From Mucilaginibacter celer (GTDB lineage Bacteria > Bacteroidota > Bacteroidia > Sphingobacteriales > Sphingobacteriaceae): 64,000 nucleotides of DNA. The notes under the pieces are model-generated. The model was not told where the DNA came from, searched no databases, and worked only from the letters and a program-made list of their open reading frames with translations. Of the stretch, positions 10,801 through 19,461 are shown in pieces (within the stretch, counting starts at the first letter, position 1; every line of letters starts with the position of its first letter). A program made the position numbers and the translations under genes. The stretch spans positions 1,612,001 through 1,676,000 of the forward strand of contig NZ_CP032869.1 of NCBI RefSeq assembly GCF_003576455.2, read 5' to 3'.

Positions 10801-12030
10801 TTTAAATATACCAACGCCGGGGGGAAGGTATCGTTTGATGTGTTTTTTGATCTCAGCAGTTTTAAGCCATCATTCAATACAGGTTTCGAGTTGTTGAATA
10901 AAGGTCACCGGGCAAAAAAATACATCTACTTCAGGGTAGCCGATACCGGGATAGGCATTTCGGGCGATTCGATAACCCGTATTTTTGATAGATATTACCG
11001 CATCAGCAAAAATCACCTCGGCTCGGGCGTTGGGCTTGCTTTGGTTAAAAGTTTAACCCAGTTACATAAAGGCGATATTTATGTTTACAGCGAAAGATAT
11101 AAGGGTACGGAAATTATCATCGGCATCCCCTGGGGTGAAGAAAATTATACTTTGGCCGAAAAAGCAGTTGCCGGTGGGGCAGAAGCGCAGCTGGAAACCA
11201 TTGACCATGCTATTTTAACCCAATTGCCGGGCAGTGAGCTTATAGATACCCCCACACCGGTAAAAAGTCGCAAACATTTATTATTGGTTGAGGATAACCA
11301 TGAGTTGCGCGCGTTTTTAAAACAAGCGTTCGAAAGATACTATATCATTTATGAAGCCGAAGATGGTAAACAGGGTTTTGAGATAGCTACCCAAAAGGTG
11401 CCGGATCTTATTATCAGCGATGTAATGATGCCTGGCATAAATGGTATCGAACTTTGTAAACTGCTTAAAGAACAGTTTGAAACCAGTCATATTCCTTTTG
11501 TTATTCTATCGGCAAAAGACGCCCTGGATACCAAAATAGAAGGCATGGAATCGGGTGCGGATTTTTATTTTGCCAAACCCTTGAGTATTGATCTGCTGTT
11601 GTTAACGGTAAGCAACATATTTGAACAGGCCGAAAAGCTGAAACAACGTTATACTAAAGACTATCTGTCGGAGGCTACCGGCTTAGTACATTCCGAAAAG
11701 GATAAGGAGTTTTTCCGGAAGCTTATTAATGTAATAGAGGACAATATCCAGGATCTGAACCTCGATGTAGATTTTTTGTGCAAACATTTATATATCAGCC
11801 GTACCAAATTGTATCAAAAAATTAAAAGTATTTCTGACCAGTCTGTCGGCGAGTTTATCCGTACGGTACGGCTTAAGCGTGCTATCCTGATCATGACGCA
11901 CGAAGATGTATCGATGAATGAGGTTGCCGATAGGATAGGCCTGCAAAGTAATTCCAACTTTTCGAGGGCATTTAAAAAGGAGTATGGTAAATCGCCGCTG
12001 CAGTTTATGCAATCGTTAAAGAAGATTTGA
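7879..12030 (+). CDS. hybrid two-component system protein (propeller sensor, histidine kinase, receiver, AraC output)
   Basis: The 1383-residue protein holds a whole signalling chain. Order: signal peptide (about 1-35); periplasmic two-component-regulator propeller repeats (about 40-690) with recurring DxxGNIWLGT/GGGVNYC-like blades; Y_Y_Y domain (about 720-790); one transmembrane helix (about 794-814); HisKA with the phospho-acceptor His855 in VSHEFRTPL; HATPase with DTGIGI and GSGVGLALV; receiver with phospho-acceptor Asp1181 in ISDVMMPG; C-terminal AraC-type HTH ending near residue 1380. This is the standard Bacteroidetes HTCS layout. It binds a ligand in the periplasm and activates nearby SusC/SusD genes. 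The divergent susC is the obvious target. Length and domain order are complete, with no missing catalytic residue. Confidence 0.96.
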   Translation: MSIKNLLGLNKYAFIKVLCTCVFISCMVATTAHSQPFPYKFNYLTVDEGLSHTDANYIVQDKQGYIWVATFFGLDRYDGYSVKKFYNSNTPLNNAFKNRLICLYPDNDGNIWLGTEGGLQCFNARLEKYTDFIETGGAKTSFQKIIKPAGDLIYVYTGSQLKIFRVKGNTIEIQKTETQANFHVNDFAADKNGTLYLSGNKGLLRLDNNNRLHYVVINSFPGQELAHLFFDRWDNLMVSAKNTLWLLNKTGSSFSARGQFVCKGYPEIRGMARSSHGDYWISTPGAVLRLDNKLNFIQAVSDKSSPQGLNSNSLSKIFIDRTDCLWICTFGGGVNYCDLNEKLFYTLQHNPEIPNSLAGNHIRSVMVHGDDIWIGTTANGLNRYNLKTQKFSYYNAYNSPVKLKSDAVTALLFDNDRNLWIGSSSGIDILKPEGTLWKPAGSELFPTHVIDCFAKDYYGNIWFGNHQDNLGVIWKDAQNRYRIKYYGEGYFIYADKNRPQLLVSSIHGLKRMIIDKEGTVLKSFSYNASASKPNSLSSDYTYPIDKQNDSTYWIGTIGGGLNKLVLREKNDTYAITTYAGSYGIFNDVESLEVDDAGNIWMGGNGLECFNPVTGKLIRYDKNDGLQGNSFKVGASYKADDGRLYFGGIKGLNYFYPSQIKPNGIPAQPVFTDILINNQRPAYGDVDSSKNAIPRVIDYCDKLNLNYLQNNFVISFSSMHFANPLKCRFRYKLEGFDKDWKYTNGKNPAAAYSNLDYAAYKFVVEATNNDGTWSKTKAEIMVTVTPPWWKSGFAKVVYAILFLSGLAGIYIYQARWYRLKREMEVRAINENKREEMHQQREELYQQQLMFFTNVSHEFRTPLTLILGPLESLIGQNKNPALDYSYQLMYRNAKRLMNLISELMNFKKVADSIIRLQVQPLMISQFCKDLTWEFQNLAVNKSISFEVNQAESLAADTAPFDVQVLEKILFNLLNNSFKYTNAGGKVSFDVFFDLSSFKPSFNTGFELLNKGHRAKKYIYFRVADTGIGISGDSITRIFDRYYRISKNHLGSGVGLALVKSLTQLHKGDIYVYSERYKGTEIIIGIPWGEENYTLAEKAVAGGAEAQLETIDHAILTQLPGSELIDTPTPVKSRKHLLLVEDNHELRAFLKQAFERYYIIYEAEDGKQGFEIATQKVPDLIISDVMMPGINGIELCKLLKEQFETSHIPFVILSAKDALDTKIEGMESGADFYFAKPLSIDLLLLTVSNIFEQAEKLKQRYTKDYLSEATGLVHSEKDKEFFRKLINVIEDNIQDLNLDVDFLCKHLYISRTKLYQKIKSISDQSVGEFIRTVRLKRAILIMTHEDVSMNEVADRIGLQSNSNFSRAFKKEYGKSPLQFMQSLKKI

Positions 12031-12121
12031 ATTTGCAAAAGCAAGGGTATTTATAAACCATAGCAGATATAGATTTTAAATTTGGGCATAACAGAAGGTT
12101 GTGTTTGGAGAATTTTAGAAA

Positions 12122-12160
12122 AAAACCGCTTCAGTTGCAACTGGAAGCGGTTTTATTTTT
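12122..12160 (+). terminator. intrinsic terminator after the hybrid kinase gene
   Basis: The stem AAAACCGCTTC (12122-12132) pairs with GAAGCGGTTTT (12144-12154), with a second inner helix (AGTT/AACT), followed by TTTTATTTTTT. It lies about 90 nt after the stop. The rest of the 12031-12263 gap shows nothing recognisable. Confidence 0.85.
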
Positions 12161-12263
12161 TAGTGAACCCTGTTTTACTAAAGTTCGAACTATTTCCTAT
12201 CCGACCGCATTCGATAACCGATTTGGCTCGATGAAATCAAACAAAACACCATGAACTTATTTA

Positions 12264-13994
12264 TCATTTCTTTTGAAATTTTAACGCTACCCCATCTACT
12301 TTTTCCTCCGGGTTTATACCAAATTGCTGAGCCAGCGTAGGCGCTATATCTACGGTGCTGGCAGGATCATAGCGTTGTTCGGCTTTCCATGGGCCCCAGA
12401 ATATGATAGGCACACGTCTGTCATAATCATGCGGGGTGCCATGTTGGGCAGGATCGTATTTCGGCGGACCGTTTAATTCCACAAGCGGGTTAAAGGCAAA
12501 CAAAATATCGCCCGACCGGCCCGGGTACGCACTAAACTTTAAGCGGTACAGCAAACTTGAAGTACGCGGATCGGCAAAGCGCTTTTCGGGTAGGGCGGCC
12601 AGTTCTTCATAAGTAGCTACTGCGGCAATCTCGGGCATGGTACGTATAATGTCAACTACTTTGGCCAGTACCTGGCGGCGATCGCCCAGCGGGGCGGCTA
12701 TGTCTTTTTTAAGGTAGAGGCCGCGCATGCTACCTACCAGTAAATCTTTATCGAGGTTAAATTGGGTGCGCACGCGGGCTTGCAGATCTTTAAGCCAAAG
12801 AGCAGTATTTAAGCGCCTGGCAGGGATGCCCTGCGAACGCAGGCGCTCGGCAAAATCGAGGCCACCATGATCGGCGCTCAGAACTACTGCCACAGTTCGC
12901 CCGCTTTTTTGCAACTTGTTTAAAAACTCACCAAGGCGAAGATCCAACCTGCGAATCAGATCCTGAATTTCGGGCCCGGCATTGCCGTAAGCGTGCTCGG
13001 TAGCATTGGTTGCCGAAAGGCCGAGGCATAGCAAATCGGTATTGGGGCCTTGGCCAATATGTTCGTTTTTAATCATGGCTTCAGCGGCGTTAAAAATAGC
13101 TTCGTCCCAAAAAGGGGTTGCCCGCCATCTGCTCCAGAACGAGCCGTTCTGTGTTTCATCAAACAAAAAGCCTGGTGCTGCCTCCTGCGGGAAACCCTGG
13201 GTTTGCACCAGTCTTGGCAGGGTACTTACAATTATCGTATCTGATATTTGCGCATGCCACACACCCGGATAAGCTTTGCCATCGGCAGGGCCAATGGGGT
13301 TCCAGATGATGCTTTTATTGGTTATTGTTTGCAGGAAAGATTTGTTGTATTGCAAAAGCCAATCGGGCAGTTTTTTAGCATAAGCGGTAGAAGTGGTGAA
13401 GCCAAACCCTTCCTGAAACCAGTACACGCCATTGGTTTTGGGGCCTGCCATCAGGATGGCAGCACGATCTTTACCGGCTATTGAGAAAACGCGGCTACCC
13501 GGAAACTGATCGCGCAGCCAGGTACCAAAAGTTGTACCGATAAACCATTTAGGGCTGCAACCTATTCCGCCTTCGGGCTGGCCGATGTTGGTTACGCTAA
13601 TGTCATTTACACAATATTCAGTTTTGCCGGTACTCATATCTATCCACGAGTTATTGGGGATCCCGGTGGATGAGGGGTGCCTGCCCGAAAGCAGGGTAGA
13701 GTGGCCCGGTCCCGTTTCTGTAAAAGCATGTTCCTGGTATCCGTTTTCAAACACCACACCTTCGCGGAGTAGCCTGCCCAATCCGCCAGGTAAATTGTCA
13801 GTAAAACGGTCCATGATCTCACCCGAAAGCATATCAACCGAGATCATGATGATCAGAGAAGGCTTCTGTACCTGCAAATCAGCATTGCTGGCCGCGGGTG
13901 ACGCAGTTTTTAAGGTTTTGTTTTGGGCGTAAGAAGTGATTGTACCTGTTAAAAAACTCAGCACAACAAGGCAGCCGGATATTATGTTTCTCAT
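12264..13994 (-). CDS. PafA-like alkaline phosphatase / nucleotide pyrophosphatase-type phosphodiesterase
   Basis: The 576-residue exported protein has a signal peptide (about 1-23, SYAQ cleavage region). Alkaline-phosphatase-superfamily motifs are clear: metal ligand Asp54 in ISVDML, nucleophile Thr94 in TETGPGHST, an Asn pair at 114-115 (PNNSW) matching the PafA substrate-binding Asn, the metal ligands in LSADHGG, and GTPHDYD near the C-terminus. Characterised PafA of Flavobacterium is a periplasmic phosphate-insensitive phosphomonoesterase. Monoesterase versus diesterase cannot be decided from sequence alone. It has its own promoter at 14018-14047 and is convergent with the kinase gene, so it need not belong to the SusCD regulon. 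Confidence 0.88.
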   Translation of the reverse strand: MRNIISGCLVVLSFLTGTITSYAQNKTLKTASPAASNADLQVQKPSLIIMISVDMLSGEIMDRFTDNLPGGLGRLLREGVVFENGYQEHAFTETGPGHSTLLSGRHPSSTGIPNNSWIDMSTGKTEYCVNDISVTNIGQPEGGIGCSPKWFIGTTFGTWLRDQFPGSRVFSIAGKDRAAILMAGPKTNGVYWFQEGFGFTTSTAYAKKLPDWLLQYNKSFLQTITNKSIIWNPIGPADGKAYPGVWHAQISDTIIVSTLPRLVQTQGFPQEAAPGFLFDETQNGSFWSRWRATPFWDEAIFNAAEAMIKNEHIGQGPNTDLLCLGLSATNATEHAYGNAGPEIQDLIRRLDLRLGEFLNKLQKSGRTVAVVLSADHGGLDFAERLRSQGIPARRLNTALWLKDLQARVRTQFNLDKDLLVGSMRGLYLKKDIAAPLGDRRQVLAKVVDIIRTMPEIAAVATYEELAALPEKRFADPRTSSLLYRLKFSAYPGRSGDILFAFNPLVELNGPPKYDPAQHGTPHDYDRRVPIIFWGPWKAEQRYDPASTVDIAPTLAQQFGINPEEKVDGVALKFQKK

Positions 13995-14017
13995 TTTCTT
14001 TTGTTTCGGTTTTAATG

Positions 14018-14047
14018 CAAAGCTACCTGCCCCGCGCTGCCCGGCAA
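14018..14047 (-). promoter_or_regulatory. Bacteroidetes-type promoter of the phosphatase gene
   Basis: On the minus strand the box TAGCTTTG (14018-14025) matches TAnnTTTG. A TTG lies 19 nt further upstream (14045-14047), the standard -33/-7 spacing. The predicted leader is about 20 nt. Confidence 0.7.
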
Positions 14048-14063
14048 AACGAAAAAAAGTTGA

Positions 14064-14969
14064 TCAGGTGGCCAAAATTTCCTGCTGAAATGGTATTTGT
14101 TGTATGAATTTTTTAAGGCGTTTAAATACAAAGCCCTTGCCGGTTACAAAGTATACCGGTATGGGTATAGGTAACTCCATACAATCTATTTTAACATACT
14201 CATTTTTCCAGTGGCTGTTATGATAATAAAAATCAGGAAGGAACAGCATGGCGTGCTGTGTTTTGCAAAGGTGATGTGTTAGCTCATCATTATTTGAAGT
14301 TTGCTTAACCACCGGCAAACTAATGTGTTGTTGATCCAGAAATTTCTCTACAGCGGTACGGGTAGATGAACCTTTTTCCCTGAGGCATATGGGGTAGCTG
14401 ATTTCATTAAGAGAGACACTGCTTTTAACGAGAGGATTATCTCTGTGCGCGTATAATGAGATCTGATCGTCGAAGATAAAATGCCTGTCTAAACTATCGG
14501 GCAATTCTCCCGATACAATACCACAATCCAGTTCGCCCGCAACAATGGCATTGACGGCCTCGCCGGAGTTGTTGGCTTTTACCTCAAAATTAATATCAGG
14601 AAAGGCCTGTATAACCAGGGGAAGCAGCCTGCCGGTTACAATTTTGGTGTGCGATCCGCCCGATCCAAACCTGATAGATGCCTCGCTGTGTTTGCCGCTT
14701 AACTGGAGGATATCTTTAAGCAGCAAATCATTTACCTTTAAAAGATCGGCCATGCCGTTTTCTAATTGCCTGGCTTTGTCTGTTAACTTAATATTGTTGC
14801 CCGTAGAATTAACCAATTGTATACCCCATTCCCCTTCAAGGCTTTTGATGATCTTGCTAACTGCCGACGCGGTTATGTGCAGGTTAGCCGCCGTGATTTT
14901 GTAGCTGTTGTTTTTGCAAACTTCTGATAATACTTTTATTTTGAATAAGTTGAGGATTTTGGTTTCCAT
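14064..14969 (-). CDS. LysR-family transcriptional regulator
   Basis: I prefer the start at 14967-14969, giving 301 residues (METKILNLF...), the normal LysR length. The open frame extends upstream to 15083, but those extra 38 residues precede the DNA-binding domain and match nothing in the family. An N-terminal winged HTH (FKIKVLSEVCKNNSYKITAA, then SAVSKIIKSLE) is followed by a periplasmic-binding-like effector domain (GGSHTKIVTGRLLPLVIQ; LDCGIVSGELP; ICLREKGSSTR). The SGxLP and EKGSSTR patterns resemble the CysB/CbbR-like group that binds anionic ligands; that assignment is inference. The gene lies just upstream of the phosphatase on the same strand, but 69 nt and a separate promoter divide them. 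Confidence 0.85.
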   Translation of the reverse strand: METKILNLFKIKVLSEVCKNNSYKITAANLHITASAVSKIIKSLEGEWGIQLVNSTGNNIKLTDKARQLENGMADLLKVNDLLLKDILQLSGKHSEASIRFGSGGSHTKIVTGRLLPLVIQAFPDINFEVKANNSGEAVNAIVAGELDCGIVSGELPDSLDRHFIFDDQISLYAHRDNPLVKSSVSLNEISYPICLREKGSSTRTAVEKFLDQQHISLPVVKQTSNNDELTHHLCKTQHAMLFLPDFYYHNSHWKNEYVKIDCMELPIPIPVYFVTGKGFVFKRLKKFIQQIPFQQEILAT

Positions 14970-15440
14970 GAGAGTATTATCGTCGGGCTTTGTGTTTCGA
15001 AAGTAAGAATTTACCTTGGATTTTATCAAGGTGGGTATACTGGTTAGGCCTAACTCAATTATGGTAATATCACCAATTATCACAGCGGTGACGCCTAAGG
15101 CGATGGATTATGTCAATGACCTATTAGCCGGGCGCAGCCATATCAATAACGGGTGTGGGTGCACACCGCCGGAGTGTTTTGTGTAAAGCACGCTAAAATC
15201 GATTGCGGATATTGACAGCGCCTGATCACGCTATCGCCGCAGCTCTTGTTGCACAAGAGTTGAATTACTATGGCCTTCAGCAGTCCAGGTAATCCGCCAT
15301 CTATAGGCCGCAGCTACTTTGGCTACACCATGTTTCTGAAAAATGTTTTGCCCGTACTGGTTTGATGGTCTGATACTGAGCGAAAACCTATTTGCTGATC
15401 ACGATCAGCAAATAGGTTTCTTAAACGGGAAAGCGCGCCT
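14970..15440. other. intergenic stretch without a recognised gene
   Basis: About 470 bp. No ORF with family resemblance was found. The only clear structure is the long hairpin at 15384-15419. The upstream half of this gap presumably holds the LysR promoter, but no consensus box was seen. Confidence 0.4.
15384..15419 (-). terminator. long perfect hairpin, probable terminator of the small lipoprotein gene
   Basis: A 17-bp perfect stem AAACCTATTTGCTGATC (15384-15400) pairs with GATCAGCAAATAGGTTT (15403-15419), almost without a loop. It lies 22 nt after the stop at 15441 on the minus strand. The T-run after it is only TTTT, so termination is likely but not certain. Confidence 0.55.
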
Positions 15441-15941
15441 TTATTCAGTCAGGTAAAAGATACTGGTGTATTTCGAAACGGTGCCGGTATCTTTCGGCGC
15501 TTCCTGTCCGCCAATCAGCAGTTTGTCGACAGCATATCGCTGCGTATTGAACTGCACACGGAGCTCGCGGGCCTCCTGGTCGCCCAGTTTCAGGTAAATC
15601 GCCTCACCAGGCGCTTTTTGAAGAAAGTCCAGGTTACCTACGGTAAGAAAATGAAAGCCGAAGGTTTCATTGCCATAGGAGAAGGGCGGCCTGACTGCAA
15701 AGCTGATCGGTATGATTTTACCGGTCGCATCTTTCCGGTACACCGAGATTCGCTCGGTAGTGAACGCTCCGGTATTTTGCTGATTTAAAAGATCGGTTCC
15801 GGCCCCGTTTTTAACAACCAGGTTTAGTTCGGGAGAGAGAATTGGTGAGCAGGCACAAAGCCCGCCGCCGCCAACGTTTTCTTTTTTGCAGCCCACGCCG
15901 ATGATAAACAGTAAACATGAAACAAGCAGGAATTTTTTCAT
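15441..15941 (-). CDS. small lipoprotein of unknown function
   Basis: The 166-residue product has a signal peptide and lipobox ending at Cys18 (FIIGVGCKKE), so it is a membrane-anchored lipoprotein. A short Gly-rich Cys-containing segment (GGGGLCACS) follows. The rest is predicted mostly beta with no motif I recognise. It lies between the LysR regulator and tssK but is separated from tssK by about 190 bp, so there is no reason to place it in the T6SS. No function is proposed. Confidence 0.6.
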   Translation of the reverse strand: MKKFLLVSCLLFIIGVGCKKENVGGGGLCACSPILSPELNLVVKNGAGTDLLNQQNTGAFTTERISVYRKDATGKIIPISFAVRPPFSYGNETFGFHFLTVGNLDFLQKAPGEAIYLKLGDQEARELRVQFNTQRYAVDKLLIGGQEAPKDTGTVSKYTSIFYLTE

Positions 15942-16134
15942 GAAATAAGATTTTTATATTGGTTTTTCAGCCCGTACGGAAAAATAGCAGCATACGCTAC
16001 AGTAAGTGTTTAATTATCTCCGGTTTTCGTAAAAAAAAAGCCTGTTTCTCCAATATCTTGTCTTAAACAGTTCAATACGAATATGGAATCTCGGGAAACC
16101 GGAAGGCAAGCACAGGTTGGTAGTAACTTCAACC

Positions 16135-17274
16135 CTAATCCAGCAAGGTCCATGTTCGTTTGGTTTGTGTGGTTTGAATGGCCTGCTGCTCGGCAACCAC
16201 AATGTTTTCTTTACGCTGCCCTATATACTCTAAGGTGCTAAGCTTATTCCAAAGGGCAACAATTACCCGAGTAAACTCTTCAACTGCAATCATTGATGCA
16301 TTGATATCATGATGATTGTAAACAACTTCAATCAGTCGGGCCAGCAGTTCTTCAAAGTTTCCCGGCGTTACATCTTTCCATTCATAAAAATATTTCAATA
16401 GTTCCTCGCGTTCGGCGCCGGGCATGCTTTTAACGGTACTGAAAAACAGGTGCGCCATTTCCGAAAAGCAGGATACCAGCTCAATAGGTGGCTGCAGATA
16501 GATCTGGTTGCGGTACGAAAAATAGATCCTGGCAATATAGTCGAGCATTTTATCGCAAAGCAGCTTTACATTTTTGCCGATGGTTGATACCGATTCTTTC
16601 GACGTGATTTTATCGATAATCCGGAAAGAAAGCAGTTGCAAATTATTAATCTGCGTACCGAAGTTATCATAATAGGCCATCAATCCCGGATGACTGATCA
16701 CCGAGGTGCATGGCGGGATATAACTGATGTTGCTTTGAAATGTATTCCCGCTCCGTACAAATTTGCCAAGCTCCAGGTAGTGCGAACCCATGGCGTTCAT
16801 TTGCGATACAGGCAGGATGCTGATACTGTAATGCTTGCTGATTTCGGGATAACGGATAGGCTGTTCTTCCGGGTCGGGCGTGCCTGAGGGTACGCGTTCA
16901 AAGGGGTTTACAGTAAGCAGCACGTAATAAGTTTCCGAAGCTTCGTTTACGGTTTCCTGGCCAAAATAATGGCTAAAGGTTAAAGGCTCATCGGCCCGGG
17001 TAATGTCGATCCTGAAACCTTCGGCAGTGATGGCATTGCATTGGTTTAAGGTGATCTGTACCTGGCCCGATGCCCGCTCGGTAATCTGGATCTCGAGTGA
17101 TGAGTTTTGCCCTTGTACCGGCGGCAACAACCCAAAATTATGGTTATTAAGCGGTAATGAATTGGCATCGCGCACTATATCATGAACAAAGTTATCAGTG
17201 TTAACAAAATGTGCGCTGGAAATTTTCATTCCATCTATCCAGTTCACAGGTTTATGTTTTAAAGGGCTGATCAT
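16135..17274 (-). CDS. tssK: T6SS baseplate protein TssK (subtype iii)
   Basis: The 379-residue cytoplasmic protein begins with the TssK-type N-terminus (KPVNWIDGMKISSAHF), where TssK proteins carry a conserved V.W.eGm....HFQ-like motif. A beta-sandwich segment (LEIQITERASGQVQITLNQC) and a helical middle domain follow. TssK links the baseplate to the membrane complex. In T6SSiii the usual TssJLM membrane complex is absent and TssN-TssR are thought to replace it. It is the second gene after tssN (18 nt gap, same strand). The family call rests on the N-terminal motif plus context, as T6SSiii TssK is divergent. Confidence 0.85.
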   Translation of the reverse strand: MISPLKHKPVNWIDGMKISSAHFVNTDNFVHDIVRDANSLPLNNHNFGLLPPVQGQNSSLEIQITERASGQVQITLNQCNAITAEGFRIDITRADEPLTFSHYFGQETVNEASETYYVLLTVNPFERVPSGTPDPEEQPIRYPEISKHYSISILPVSQMNAMGSHYLELGKFVRSGNTFQSNISYIPPCTSVISHPGLMAYYDNFGTQINNLQLLSFRIIDKITSKESVSTIGKNVKLLCDKMLDYIARIYFSYRNQIYLQPPIELVSCFSEMAHLFFSTVKSMPGAEREELLKYFYEWKDVTPGNFEELLARLIEVVYNHHDINASMIAVEEFTRVIVALWNKLSTLEYIGQRKENIVVAEQQAIQTTQTKRTWTLLD

Positions 17275-17292
17275 GGTTAATGGTTTTATAGG

Positions 17293-18186
17293 TTATAGGT
17301 AGATGGCCTGGTCGCCGGTGCGTGTGGGCTCGCTCACAGCTTCCGACACGCGTTTGGCAAATATGGTAACCGATTCGGTGATCCTGTTTTCGGTGATGTT
17401 CAAATCCGGATCGATAAAATGGCGGTTTTTAAAAAACGAAGGCTTAATATAAAAGATCCACTTATAACTCTCCTTATTATTGATTTTATATTGAACACCC
17501 GCTTTCGGGAATTTCAGGTTATAATCGTCGATAAATTTTTGAAACCACTGACCAAAATTCATATTTGGCGGCGCTTTTGCTTTTACCTTAAGCGGCTCAG
17601 GATCGTCGGTGTTCTTGTACAGGTCGAGTTCAAGTACCATCAAACGGTCAAAGTCGAGGTGTTCCATGCTGATATCATCAGGAATGGCCGGGTATTCCCA
17701 AACCTTGTAAATCTCTAAAGGGATACTCAGGAAAGCGATATATCCCCACCAAAAAACAGGCGGCAACAAAAATATCAATATGCTGGTTGAGGCCCATACC
17801 CCATATTGCATATCGTTAAGCCAGTTAAAGGCCAGTTTAAACAGGAACATCCCCAACAGGCATGATATTAATGATGCGATAAGAAAAAACCATTTTTGGT
17901 GAAGAAATTGCTCTTCGTGGTGTTTGCCGGCCAGCCAGGTGTAAAACACACCGAGCCCTAAATATATAAGCTGGCAAAACAGGTAACCCCAGGGCATAAA
18001 CTGTATGCCCAAAAATCCTAAAAAGCCCGGTACGCCCAAAATAACCGCCGTTAAAAGTAAAGTGATGATGAGGCGTCGGTTACTTAGGTATTTGTTTTTC
18101 TTGTTCAGTACCGACATTATAAGGGCGGCAATGAAAAACAGGATAGGGGCTATCAGATAACTTATAAAAATAGATTTTAGGTTCAT
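17293..18186 (-). CDS. tssN: TssN family T6SSiii inner-membrane protein
   Basis: The 297-residue protein has about five hydrophobic segments in its first 165 residues (7-26, 40-62, 67-86, 99-120, 133-155) and a soluble C-terminal half (about 170-297). That is the architecture reported for TssN, one of the proteins specific to the Bacteroidetes T6SS. It probably forms part of the membrane anchor that replaces TssL/TssM. It is transcribed with tssK and divergent from tssG. The 114-bp divergent gap (18187-18300) is A+T rich with no clear -7 box. Confidence 0.85.
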   Translation of the reverse strand: MNLKSIFISYLIAPILFFIAALIMSVLNKKNKYLSNRRLIITLLLTAVILGVPGFLGFLGIQFMPWGYLFCQLIYLGLGVFYTWLAGKHHEEQFLHQKWFFLIASLISCLLGMFLFKLAFNWLNDMQYGVWASTSILIFLLPPVFWWGYIAFLSIPLEIYKVWEYPAIPDDISMEHLDFDRLMVLELDLYKNTDDPEPLKVKAKAPPNMNFGQWFQKFIDDYNLKFPKAGVQYKINNKESYKWIFYIKPSFFKNRHFIDPDLNITENRITESVTIFAKRVSEAVSEPTRTGDQAIYL

Positions 18187-18300
18187 GAGTATAAAAAATA
18201 TGAGCAGGGGCAGCTATCTTATATAAATTTCAATTTAGTATAATCAATTACCGATAATATTGGTTATTGTTTTGGATAACATCAATTATTTAAATAACAA

Positions 18301-19236
18301 ATGCGCATAAAAAAGCCTAACCAGATAGATACCGATTTTAAAGCAGCAACCATAGCGGCCGAAATTATTGAGAATGAAATGGTTAATGCGGCCGATGTGG
18401 TAATCCTGCCCAAAGGCCCCAAAAAGCGGGCCTATGCCAAGGAAATTGCCGGCATCACCATCGATAAAAAAACAGGAGGCAGAAAGCCGGTAACAACCAT
18501 TTATGTAAACCGGGATGGTTTTTATGATATGTTGCCCGAAGGCTTGTTCCACAGGCCACCGGCTTCGAGCGTGATGATTACCGAGGAGGAGATGATTAAG
18601 GATATTAAAGCCCGGCGGGAAGAAGAAAAGCAAACCCGCCGCTTTTTTGCACCCTTTGAAGCCGAGCTCAATTATTTCCGCACCCTGGTTGAATTGTATG
18701 AGAGCAGGCTCGACAAAAAAAATGAGTATGATGAGCTCATCAACATATTTTTAAAAGAGTGGCAGGAATTTAAGTGTTTCACCAAAAAACAAATGCTCAT
18801 TCTCATTCACGTTTTGCCGGTAATTCATGAGCAGCGTAATAATATCAGTTTTGCGGCCAGCGTTATTCATATGATGTTTGATGTGCCGGTGACACTGCAG
18901 TACAAAACAATTTTCCCCAAACAAAAAAACAGCCCGGCTTCACAAGCAGGTACAGCCCTTGGCGGCGGAACGTTAGGCGTAAACTTTATTGCAGGCAAGG
19001 TGAAGGAAATCGAACAAAAGCTGATGATGAACATAGGCCCGGTTAGCGCAACCCGCATGCTCGAGTTTTTGCCCGGAACAATCGCGGCTGAGGCTATTGA
19101 TGTATTGTTATCGTACTTTATACCATTGGGTACAGCTACGCAGTTTAATCTGCTGGCCGATGCTGCTTCGCAAAAATTGGTGATAGGCGGGGTGGGGGCT
19201 AATGCTACTTTGGGGTATACTACTTATTTGGGATGA
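18301..19236 (+). CDS. tssG: T6SS baseplate protein TssG-like (subtype iii)
   Basis: The 311-residue soluble protein contains a block RRFFAPFEAELNYFRTLVEL (about 110-130) followed by helical segments and WQEFKCFT. The aromatic-rich FF..FE...N.F pattern fits TssG, the small baseplate wedge partner of TssF. By exclusion it is also the only remaining gene for this obligatory role. It stands alone on the plus strand, facing tssF across a repeat element. The C-terminal 100 residues (GGGTLGVNFI, VGANATLGY) show no motif I know. The call is family resemblance plus context and needs a profile search. Confidence 0.7.
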   Translation: MRIKKPNQIDTDFKAATIAAEIIENEMVNAADVVILPKGPKKRAYAKEIAGITIDKKTGGRKPVTTIYVNRDGFYDMLPEGLFHRPPASSVMITEEEMIKDIKARREEEKQTRRFFAPFEAELNYFRTLVELYESRLDKKNEYDELINIFLKEWQEFKCFTKKQMLILIHVLPVIHEQRNNISFAASVIHMMFDVPVTLQYKTIFPKQKNSPASQAGTALGGGTLGVNFIAGKVKEIEQKLMMNIGPVSATRMLEFLPGTIAAEAIDVLLSYFIPLGTATQFNLLADAASQKLVIGGVGANATLGYTTYLG

Positions 19237-19288
19237 TGATTATATAAGCCCAACTTTGAGATGTAAATTTATCCAAAATATTAGAATT

Positions 19289-19429
19289 TGTCATTACGAT
19301 AGAGCAGTGGGTAGGATAGGGGGCAGGGGCGAAAGAAAAATCTTGTACGCCCTGCCAAGCAACCGGGCAAGCTCGATAAGCATAGCGGGCGTACAAGATT
19401 TCTCACTCGTTCCTCGTTTCGAAATGACA
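19289..19429. repeat. nested inverted-repeat element between convergent tssG and tssF
   Basis: Outer termini are TGTCATT (19289) and AATGACA (19423-19429). A perfect 14-bp inner inverted repeat, AATCTTGTACGCCC (19339-19352) with GGGCGTACAAGATT (19387-19400), lies inside. It has the look of a dispersed Sphingobacteriaceae intergenic palindrome. It could fold in RNA from either strand and act as a two-way terminator. Confidence 0.7.
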
Positions 19430-19461
19430 TTTTTTATATTTTGACATTAGCCAGCCCCAAT

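Noticed and set aside
14970..15083. N-terminal extension of the LysR regulator
   Set aside because: It would add 38 residues before the HTH, unlike other family members.
16014..16202. 62-residue minus-strand ORF after tssK
   Set aside because: It overlaps the tssK end in another frame and shows no family or expression signal.
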